DNA from: Ignavibacteriota bacterium
GTDB taxonomy: Bacteria; Bacteroidota; Ignavibacteria; UBA10030
NCBI GenBank assembly: GCA_003170475.1
Contig: PMZI01000082.1
Span: 18,697 to 82,696, forward strand
Reading direction: 5' to 3'
DNA length: 64,000 bases
Shown: positions 56,723-64,000 of the stretch, one piece after another
Numbering within the stretch: position 1 is the first letter of the stretch
How the letters are laid out: every line of letters begins with the position of its first letter
The notes under the pieces: generated by a model
What the model was told of the DNA's origin: nothing
The model's input: only the letters and a program-made list of their open reading frames with translations
Database searches by the model: none
Position numbers and translations under genes: made by a program

Positions 56723-58015
56723 ATGGATCTCACTACCTATGCCTCTCTCGTCCTGGTCGTGATGGTCGCGGCGTATGCCGTGGCCAAGTTCTTCAAGCTC
56801 TCGACTGAGATCTCAATGTTCATCGGCGCCCTTGCAGGGTGTGTTGCCGGCGGGTTTGGCATTTCTGCCCGTCACATCGCCGAAGGTGCGATGACCTACC
56901 TCGACATCAACCTCATTTTCATCACGGCAACACTCTTTATGAACATCCTCAAGGAATCGGGAGGGGTTGCCTTCGTGGTGAGAGGGTTGTTCAAACGGTT
57001 TCATCATCGCCGGGCAATTCTTCTGGTCTTGTTGACCGTCATCCTTCTCGTTCCCGGCGCTCTCACCGGAGCCGGAAGTGTGACAGTTCTTATCTGTGGG
57101 GGCATGGTTGCGACAGTCCTTGTCAGTATGGGTGTTCCCAAAGTAAAAACAGCGGCGATTGTCTTCATAATTGCAGGCTTAAGTGCCGCGGCGCCGCCGG
57201 TCAGCCTGTGGGCAATGATGACGGCTGCAGGGGTGAACATGCCGTATGTCGGGTTCTTCTGGCCGCTAATGATCCCCTGCCTCGTGGCAGGCATTGCGAC
57301 CATGTTCATTCTCGGCTGGAAAGGGAAGCCTGCGGAGACCGAGGAGGTCCTCGCCAGCCTTCCCGCTGCGCCGGAGGGAATGAACTGGTTCAAGATCATC
57401 CTTCCGTTTGTTGTATTCCTCGGCTTCATTTTCTTGGGAAGGACTTGGCCTCATTCAACGGTCGTTACTGGACTCCCGTTCATGTTCCTTTGTTCGGCGC
57501 TGGTCTCGTATATTCTCTCGCCGCTTAAGCTCAATTTCCTCAGGATTTCCCGGGACACCGTCAATCAGCTTCTGCCGTTGCTCGGAACATTGACGTGCGT
57601 GGGAATTCTCGTTCAGATCATGACGCTCACCGGCGTTCGCGGTTTGCTGGCGGTGACCACGGTGACACTGCCCGTGACAATAGTGTTCGCATCGCTGTTC
57701 ATTGTTCTTCCCCTCTCGGAAGCTGTGTTGATGTGGGGAGCGGCTCCTGTCATCGGCGTCCCGCTGGTGCTTCTCTTTAACACCCTTGGCCTCAATCCCA
57801 TCGTTGCGCTTGCGGGCATGAGTATTATCTGGCCGCTGGGCGACGCTCTGCCGCCGACAGCAATCATTGGCCGGTTGACGGTCGATGTCACAGGATACAA
57901 AGATTCGTATGCTCAGTTCCTGAAAGCATGCATCATTCCGGCGATCATCATGATCATGATCGGGATGCTGATGGTCATTTACAGCAAGCAGCTTGGGTTT
58001 CTGACAGGACTCTAA
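56723..58015 (+). CDS. Large TRAP/DctM-like permease, substrate unknown
   Basis: About 12 hydrophobic segments; GALTGAGSVTVLICGGMVATVLVSMGVPKVKTAAIVFIIAGLSAAAPPVSLWAMM. Confidence 0.75.
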   Translation: MDLTTYASLVLVVMVAAYAVAKFFKLSTEISMFIGALAGCVAGGFGISARHIAEGAMTYLDINLIFITATLFMNILKESGGVAFVVRGLFKRFHHRRAILLVLLTVILLVPGALTGAGSVTVLICGGMVATVLVSMGVPKVKTAAIVFIIAGLSAAAPPVSLWAMMTAAGVNMPYVGFFWPLMIPCLVAGIATMFILGWKGKPAETEEVLASLPAAPEGMNWFKIILPFVVFLGFIFLGRTWPHSTVVTGLPFMFLCSALVSYILSPLKLNFLRISRDTVNQLLPLLGTLTCVGILVQIMTLTGVRGLLAVTTVTLPVTIVFASLFIVLPLSEAVLMWGAAPVIGVPLVLLFNTLGLNPIVALAGMSIIWPLGDALPPTAIIGRLTVDVTGYKDSYAQFLKACIIPAIIMIMIGMLMVIYSKQLGFLTGL

Positions 58016-58050
58016 TGAGTTGTTCGGGCGAAGCGTATCACAGATCGCGC

Positions 58051-58175
58051 TACGAAATCCGAAATGCTAAATTCGAAATCTCAAAACTTGAAAAGCAAGA
58101 CAGGGGCTTCCGTTTAGGATTTGTTCTTTAGAGTTTCGTACTGCTCTGGCATTTCGATATTCGAATTTCGTATTT
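58051..58175. repeat. Inverted pair of heptamer-periodic arrays
   Basis: 58051-58085 TACGAAA TCCGAAA TGCTAAA TTCGAAA TCTCAAA; 58155-58175 CGATATT CGAATTT CGTATTT (reverse-complement unit). Confidence 0.8.
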
Positions 58176-58196
58176 ACTCAAGTCAGAGGAAATCTC

Positions 58197-58352
58197 ATGG
58201 ATATCATCATCACCTTCATCTACTACTGTCTGGTCGCCTTTGTCAGCGCGGTTCTGATCTACAATTTCTTCAAGACAAAGGAATGGCAGAAGGAAGTGCT
58301 CACGATCATCGTGGTGCTTCCGTTCCTCCTCCGTTTGTTCATGTTGAAGTAG
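58197..58352 (+). CDS. 51-aa small membrane protein
   Basis: MDIIITFIYYCLVAFVSAVLIYNFFKTKEWQKEVLTIIVVLPFLLRLFMLK*; two hydrophobic segments around a charged loop; 9 nt before the next gene; below the ORF-track size cut-off. Confidence 0.72.
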   Translation: MDIIITFIYYCLVAFVSAVLIYNFFKTKEWQKEVLTIIVVLPFLLRLFMLK

Positions 58353-58361
58353 GAGACGGCC

Positions 58362-59522
58362 ATGACCCCTATGATTCGTAAACTTGTGTTTGGCTTCGCG
58401 GGATTAGCGCTGCTGGTGTTCTCCGGCATCAGCTTCTATCAGAGCAGGCGTCTGAAGGAGCCCGTCGTTGTCAGTGACGGAGTGACGCAGGTCGTCAGGT
58501 TAAGCAAGTACTTCTCCGGTGTCGAGGGGACAGCGAACGACTGCAACATGTACATCCTGGAAGGGAAGGAACCCGGAGCGACGTTCTGTATTCTCGGCGG
58601 GACGCATCCTGAAGAGCCCGCGGGACGACTTGCCGCATGGATCTTTGCTGAGAACGCGGTTCTCCAAAAGGGAAGACTGATCGTTGTTCTCAGCGCAAAC
58701 CGCAGTGCAACCACGGTAACCAGAGTCGGCGGAGCCTATCCACCCGAATTCTCCATCCCGACATCCTGGGGTGAACAGGGATTCCGTATGGGAGATCGGT
58801 GGTCGAATCCGCTCGATCAGTGGCCGGATCCCGAAGTGTATATCCACTATCCGAGCGGTCAATATCTCGCATATGTCGACGTGCGTAATCTGAATCGCTG
58901 CTGGCCCGGGCGGCCGAACGGCACTCTCACGGAAAGAACAACGTACGCCTTCATGGAAATGATCAGGAAGGAAAAGGTGGATATTGTCATCGATCTTCAC
59001 GAGGCTGAGCTTCAATATCCGGTGATCAGCACCATCGTCTCGCACGAAAAGGCACAGGACCTGGCCGCAATCGTTTCGATGACGCTGACGGATATGGAAG
59101 GATTCAAGATGGGAATGGAGTTTTCTCCAAAGAACCTGCACGGCCTCTCGCATCGCGAGATCGGGGATTTTTCTGATGCAGCCGGACTCTTATTCGAGGC
59201 GCCGGAACCGTTTCTTGATGCCACGCGGGGCAAAACGAACACAGAACAATTGCTCACAGGTAAAGACGATTTTGTGGTGAGGGCGGGACAGCATGGACTG
59301 CTGTTCGAGAAGATTGACGCGAATGGATGGCCTATCGACAAGCGTGTCGGTCGACATACATCGGCGGTTCTGCAGACGATGGTCAGCTGGACAGAGATGC
59401 ATCCCGACAAACCGATGGTGTGCGACAGCATCCCCAGGTACGCTGATGTCGTCGCCCGCGGACTAGGTCAATATTTGCGCAATCCGGCCCTGGCCAAACC
59501 CGGTCGAATTTGGTACGAATAG
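58362..59522 (+). CDS. Succinylglutamate desuccinylase/aspartoacylase (M14-like) zinc hydrolase, membrane-anchored
   Basis: N-terminal TM; LGGTHPEEPAGRLAAW (HxxE), DVRNLNRCWPG, VIDLHEAELQYP. Confidence 0.82.
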   Translation: MTPMIRKLVFGFAGLALLVFSGISFYQSRRLKEPVVVSDGVTQVVRLSKYFSGVEGTANDCNMYILEGKEPGATFCILGGTHPEEPAGRLAAWIFAENAVLQKGRLIVVLSANRSATTVTRVGGAYPPEFSIPTSWGEQGFRMGDRWSNPLDQWPDPEVYIHYPSGQYLAYVDVRNLNRCWPGRPNGTLTERTTYAFMEMIRKEKVDIVIDLHEAELQYPVISTIVSHEKAQDLAAIVSMTLTDMEGFKMGMEFSPKNLHGLSHREIGDFSDAAGLLFEAPEPFLDATRGKTNTEQLLTGKDDFVVRAGQHGLLFEKIDANGWPIDKRVGRHTSAVLQTMVSWTEMHPDKPMVCDSIPRYADVVARGLGQYLRNPALAKPGRIWYE

Positions 59523-59569
59523 AAGAATATTCACACATACGTCACGTTCACACCGAAAGGACTGAACAC

Positions 59570-61231
59570 ATGGAACAATTTCTTCGCTTCAACTTCCGAA
59601 AGTACATGGCGCTTCTTTTTTCCGTGCTGCTTCTGGTGGTCTACGCACAAGCTCTCGGGCAGCAGAAGAAACAGATCGAGACTGACGAAGGCTGCACAAG
59701 CATCATGGTTGGCAGGTTGGCGAGCGTTGATGGCTCGGTGATGGTCGGGCACACCTGCGACGGCAATTATCGCACATGGGTCAATGTCGTTCCTCACAAG
59801 AAGAACGGCAAAGGCGCCGTCAAGAAGATCTACTGGGGAAATCTCCACACGGAATTTGTGACCGACATGCGCGGGAAGATCTACAAAGGAGATGTGCCGG
59901 ATGCGGAAGAGACGTATTCCTATGTCAACGTCGCTTATCCTTGTCTCAATGAGAAGCAATTGGCGTTTGGCGAGACCACGATCAATGGACGCGATGAGTT
60001 GCGCAATGATGAAGGGTGGTTCCTGATCGAGGAGCTGCAGTCGATCGCCCTGGAACGCTGCTCCACCGCACGCGAAGCGATCAAGCTCATGGGAAGTCTT
60101 GCCATGAAATATGGTTATGGCGACTATGGCGAGTGCCTGACGGTTGCTGATAAGAAAGAAGTTTGGCAATTCGAGATCTTCGGTGCCGGACCGGCGGAAA
60201 AAGGGGCAGTGTGGGCTGCGGCAAGGATACCGGACGATCATATCGGCGTCTCTGCGAACATTCCGCGGATCAGCCAGCTGAACGTCAAAGACACCAACAA
60301 CTATCTCGCTTCGGAGAATGTGCAGACGGTCGCGAAAGACATGGGCTGGTGGGATCCCGCGAAGGGTGAGCCGTTCAAATTCTGGAAGGCATATAGCGGC
60401 AAGAAACCTTTCTCGACCCGCGAATTCTTCATCTTCAACTCGTTTGCTCCGTCGCTGAAGCTTTCGATGGATGCGGATGAGTTGCCGTTCAGTGTGAAGC
60501 CAGAGAAGAAGGTTGCCGTTCGCGACGTGCTCAAGATGTACCGCGAAACATACGAGGGAACCGATCTTGATATGATGAAGAATTTAATGGTACCCAAGTA
60601 TCCGAGATCACGGGAAGACGTCGTGAAGGACAGCATCGCCGGCAAACAGCCTGAGATGGTGAAGAGTCCCATTGCGAACCCTTGGATGAGCCGCGAGCTG
60701 ATGACGATGTTGAATACACTGAAGCCCGGAACGATCACAGGACAACGGACGATTGCAATCGCACGCTGCTCGTACTCGCAGGTGATCCAGGTCCGCGGAT
60801 GGCTGCCGGATGAAGTCGGCGCTGTGGCGTGGTTTGCATTTGACAATCCGGCTCAAAGTCCCCGGTTCCCGATTTTCTCGGGCGCTCTCGAGCTCCCGAA
60901 GAGCTTCGAAGTGTGCGGTCAGCAACGGTACCGTGAGGATGCGGCAACGTGGTGGTTCCGCCGGACAAATCGCCTGGCGACACTCATGTACGGACGAACA
61001 CGCGCCATGATGGACAAGGCACAAACGGAGTACGAGGACAAAGCATTCAGCGATCTGCCGGGAATCGAACTGCGGGTCCAGGAAATGCTGAAGAAGGATG
61101 GCTCGGAAGCGGGCCATATGAAAGCGCGGGAGTATGTCACCGGATACACAAACGACATGGCGCGCTCGGCGATGTCAAAATGGTGGGAGATGGGGAATCA
61201 ATTCTGGGGAATGTTCTCGGGAGGCTTCTAA
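59570..61231 (+). CDS. C69 family dipeptidase-like protein (secreted)
   Basis: EGCTSIMVGRLASVDGSVMVGHTCDGNYRTWVNVVPHK Ntn-Cys motif; C-terminal EYVTGYTNDMARSAMSKWWEMG. Confidence 0.88.
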   Translation: MEQFLRFNFRKYMALLFSVLLLVVYAQALGQQKKQIETDEGCTSIMVGRLASVDGSVMVGHTCDGNYRTWVNVVPHKKNGKGAVKKIYWGNLHTEFVTDMRGKIYKGDVPDAEETYSYVNVAYPCLNEKQLAFGETTINGRDELRNDEGWFLIEELQSIALERCSTAREAIKLMGSLAMKYGYGDYGECLTVADKKEVWQFEIFGAGPAEKGAVWAAARIPDDHIGVSANIPRISQLNVKDTNNYLASENVQTVAKDMGWWDPAKGEPFKFWKAYSGKKPFSTREFFIFNSFAPSLKLSMDADELPFSVKPEKKVAVRDVLKMYRETYEGTDLDMMKNLMVPKYPRSREDVVKDSIAGKQPEMVKSPIANPWMSRELMTMLNTLKPGTITGQRTIAIARCSYSQVIQVRGWLPDEVGAVAWFAFDNPAQSPRFPIFSGALELPKSFEVCGQQRYREDAATWWFRRTNRLATLMYGRTRAMMDKAQTEYEDKAFSDLPGIELRVQEMLKKDGSEAGHMKAREYVTGYTNDMARSAMSKWWEMGNQFWGMFSGGF

Positions 61232-61295
61232 GGTCTGTGGTGCAGGGGGCATCAGCGTGCATGCCCTGACATATCGCTAGCAGCTCGAGTTAGTA

Positions 61296-61431
61296 TGTCA
61301 CCCCGAGATGGTCCTGAGCGAAGCGGGCGTTGTTCAGCCCTCTGAGTCCCCGCCCGCCTGACCGCAGGCGGTCGGGCGGGGAAGGATGCTCGGGGTCTCT
61401 GAGGTCCCGAACAAAAGATTTTCGGGACGAC
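61296..61431 (-). repeat. Dispersed palindrome-rich intergenic element, copy B (inverted relative to copy A)
   Basis: Reverse complement matches 15077-15216 apart from a 4-nt indel and a few substitutions. Confidence 0.92.
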
Positions 61432-61449
61432 GTCATAGGCTGACATGTC

Positions 61450-61474
61450 ACCCCGAGTTGCCTTTGCTCGGGGT
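61450..61474. repeat. Short hairpin related to the element B end
   Basis: ACCCCGAG-TTGCCTTTG-CTCGGGGT perfect 8-bp arms, preceded by TGTC as at the element terminus. Confidence 0.7.
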
Positions 61475-61569
61475 CTCAAATCAAGCTGAAGTTCGGAGAA
61501 TATCCAGAATGTGTTATGAAGTGGTTCGTGACACCCGAGATGAGAGACAGCGTCGCGTGAGAAAACAGC

Positions 61570-61598
61570 AGAGCCCACTCAGATTTTGAGCGGGCTCT
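61570..61598. terminator. Candidate intrinsic terminator between convergent genes
   Basis: AGAGCCC-A-CTCA-GATTT-TGAG-C-GGGCTCT stem with one mismatch; weak T-tract. Confidence 0.55.
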
Positions 61599-61632
61599 TA
61601 GCTTTGGCGAACTTTGAATCACAGACCGCTGG

Positions 61633-64000
61633 CTACTTTGCCCAGAGGATCAATCCCAACTTGAGCGGATTCTCAAGATCCTCGTGATGCGGAAGTACCC
61701 GGACAGTGTGCCCCAGCCGTCCGCTCATCTCCAGCTTGTTCGTCCCAAGGAAGTTGTACACGGATCCCTCGGGCTTGTCCTGCGGTTTCATCAAGACGAT
61801 CTTCGGGTTCTCAATTTCTCCCTCTGCGTTCAAGTTGCCGTAGATCAACTCGACAGAGACATCTTCGGGTTTCAACTGACCAAGATCGATGCGGGCATGG
61901 ACCGTGAGCGTCTCGCCGACTTTCAGCGTTTTGTGATTCTCAGCGCTGACTTCCACCATCTTGATCCCTTGCCAGCGTTCCCGGAGGTGCTGTTTCCACA
62001 CAGCGATCTGTTTCGCCCGGGCAAATCCGTCGCTGCTGAGTTCGCTGTAACGGTCGAGGGCAGGAAGATACATCTTCTCGGCATAATCCCGCACCATCCG
62101 ATTGGTGTTGAAATCAGGTCCGATGGCCCGCATTGCACCTTTCATCTTTGCGATCCAGTGACGGGGCAGGTCATCAGCACCGCGGGTGTAGAACAGAGGA
62201 ACAATTTCCTTCTCGAGGAGGTCGTAGAGTGCATGTGATTCGATCTCATCCTGCATCGCTTCGTCGGTGTATTCCTCGCCTCGTCCGATGGCCCATCCTG
62301 TATTCGCAGTGTACGCCTCGTCCCACCATCCGTCGAGAATACTGAGGTTGATGGCGCCATTGAGCGTTGCTTTCATGCCGCTTGTTCCGCTGGCCTCCAG
62401 AGGACGGCGCGGGGTGTTGAGCCACACGTCGACGCCCTGCACCATGTAGCGGGCGACAACCATGTCGTAGTCTTCGAGGAACACCATCCGCCGTCGTGCT
62501 CCTGGAGTGCGTTCAAAATGTATGATCTGCCGGATGAGTTCTTTGCCCGGATTGTCGTGAGGATGTGCCTTACCGGCAAATATGATCTGCACGGGACGAT
62601 CTTTATCGGTGAGAATGCCAAGAATGCGCTCAACGTCTTTGAGGATTAACGTCGATCGTTTGTACGTTGCAAAGCGCCGCGCAAAACCGATCGTCAGGGC
62701 CTGTGAATTCAGAACCTCGTCTGCCTGAGCGAATTCAGACGGCGGCGCGCCTCGTGATTCAAGTTGCTTGCGCAGGCGGCCTCGGGCAAACGCGACCAAT
62801 CGTTCCCGTCGTCTCTCGTGTGTTCTCCACAACTCTTCATCAGGAATCTGATCGACGCGGCCCCAGAGTCCATGGTCGCCCGCATCTTCCCGCCATCGGG
62901 GACCAAGGTAGCGATCATACAGGCCCGCCATGTCACGGCTGATCCACGAGGGAGCGTGGACACCGTTCGTGATCGAAATAATCGGGACCTCTCGCGCAGG
63001 AAGTCCGGGCCAGACATTCTTCCACATGTTGCGTGAAACCACGCCATGGAGTTTAGCGACGCCGTTGCTGTTCCCTGCCATCCTCAACGCAAGGACGGTC
63101 ATGCAAAAAGCCTCCTGGTTATTGTTTGGGTCTTGCCGGCCCAGGCCGTGGAATTCTCTCCCACTGAGTCCTAGTTCCGGGTAGTACCGCGAGAAGTAAC
63201 GCTCCATGAGCTCGGGAGAAAAGTAGTCGTTGCCTGCGGGGACGGGCGTATGCGTCGTGAAGGCGATGCCGGACGTCGACGCTTCCCGCGCTTCAGCAAA
63301 AGAGAGCTTGTGCGTCTGCATGAGATCCCTGCAGCGCTCAAGAGCTAGAAATGCCGAATGTCCTTCATTCATGTGATAGACCGAAGGATGGATTCCCATC
63401 GCCTTCAGCGCTCGGTATCCGCCGATACCGAGGAGAATCTCCTGTTTGATTCTCAGCTCACGATCCCCACCGTACAATTGATCCGTGATATCCTGATCTT
63501 CCTGACGGACATTCATCGGTATGTTTGTGTCCAGGAGATATAATGAGATTCTTCCGACCTGCACTTTCCAGATCTGAGCATAGACCGCCCGGCCGTCAAG
63601 ATCGACGGAGACGATAATCGGCTTGCCAGATTCATCAAGCTTGAGATGGATCGGCAACGTGTAGAAGTCGTTCTCCGGATTCCGCTCCTGCTGCCATCCG
63701 TCGACGTTCAAGTATTGCCGGAAGTACCCTTGTTGATACAACAAGCCAACGCCAACCAGAGGTAATCCAAGATCGCTTGCCGATTTCAGATGGTCGCCGG
63801 AGAGGACGCCGAGCCCGCCCGAGTAGTTCTGCAGGCACTCCGTGATGCCGAACTCTGCCGAGAAGTATGCGATCTGATTTTGTTCCACTTGTGAGTACGT
63901 TTTGCGGAACCATGTCGACCCGGTGTCGAGATATTTCTTGTATCGCTCGAAGCCGCGTTCAAGTTGTGCCAGCAGTGCGTCGTCCCGCGAAGCGGCATTC
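61633..64000 (-). CDS. glgP: Alpha-glucan phosphorylase (5' end truncated by window)
   Basis: IAYFSAEFGITECLQNYSGGLGVLSGDHLKSASDLGLPLVGVGLLYQQGYFRQ...TRRPLEASGTSGMKATLNGAINLSILDGWWDEAY; frame open to window edge (NAASRDDALLAQLERGFERYKKYLDTGSTWFRKTYSQVEQNQ). Confidence 0.95.
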   Translation of the reverse strand, partial: NAASRDDALLAQLERGFERYKKYLDTGSTWFRKTYSQVEQNQIAYFSAEFGITECLQNYSGGLGVLSGDHLKSASDLGLPLVGVGLLYQQGYFRQYLNVDGWQQERNPENDFYTLPIHLKLDESGKPIIVSVDLDGRAVYAQIWKVQVGRISLYLLDTNIPMNVRQEDQDITDQLYGGDRELRIKQEILLGIGGYRALKAMGIHPSVYHMNEGHSAFLALERCRDLMQTHKLSFAEAREASTSGIAFTTHTPVPAGNDYFSPELMERYFSRYYPELGLSGREFHGLGRQDPNNNQEAFCMTVLALRMAGNSNGVAKLHGVVSRNMWKNVWPGLPAREVPIISITNGVHAPSWISRDMAGLYDRYLGPRWREDAGDHGLWGRVDQIPDEELWRTHERRRERLVAFARGRLRKQLESRGAPPSEFAQADEVLNSQALTIGFARRFATYKRSTLILKDVERILGILTDKDRPVQIIFAGKAHPHDNPGKELIRQIIHFERTPGARRRMVFLEDYDMVVARYMVQGVDVWLNTPRRPLEASGTSGMKATLNGAINLSILDGWWDEAYTANTGWAIGRGEEYTDEAMQDEIESHALYDLLEKEIVPLFYTRGADDLPRHWIAKMKGAMRAIGPDFNTNRMVRDYAEKMYLPALDRYSELSSDGFARAKQIAVWKQHLRERWQGIKMVEVSAENHKTLKVGETLTVHARIDLGQLKPEDVSVELIYGNLNAEGEIENPKIVLMKPQDKPEGSVYNFLGTNKLEMSGRLGHTVRVLPHHEDLENPLKLGLILWAK

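Noticed and set aside
57928-58131. 67-aa ORF ending RYEIRNAKFEISKLEKQDRGF
   Set aside because: Reading frame runs out of the permease gene into the heptamer repeat; the peptide is a translation artefact of 7-nt periodicity
1-64000. CRISPR arrays, rRNA, tRNA, transposases, prophage genes
   Set aside because: None recognised on reading either strand; short tRNAs could be missed without tRNAscan

Overview
64-kb chromosomal window from an FCB-group bacterium. A type IX secretion C-terminal sorting domain and heptamer spacer repeats suggest Bacteroidota or Ignavibacteriota; this is inference, and there is no rRNA to place it. I annotated about 60 CDS. The left part is mostly housekeeping: secD, a SurA/PpiD-type PPIase, aroK-aroB, a PBP1A-type protein, an lpxH-like gene, a two-component system, a TatT-DctPQM TRAP operon and ferritin. 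The middle (about 18.7-51 kb) is a long, mostly minus-strand run of small or accessory enzymes, interrupted by a plus-strand three-gene type III polyketide synthase cassette. The right part (52.8-61.2 kb) holds the most interesting system: a MarR regulator followed by PgsB, PgsC, PgsW, a DUF6305-like secreted protein, a large permease, an un-called 51-aa membrane protein, an aspartoacylase/M14-like metallohydrolase and a C69 dipeptidase. This looks like a poly-gamma-glutamate-type operon with no PgsA/CapA. Non-coding structure includes two nearly identical ~140-bp palindrome-rich elements in opposite orientation 46 kb apart, two 7-nt-periodic arrays (one arranged as an inverted pair inside the pgs-like operon), a REP-like inverted repeat, a GNAT pseudogene with an apparent internal deletion, and a candidate MarR operator. 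All assignments come from reading the sequence; no database search was run.
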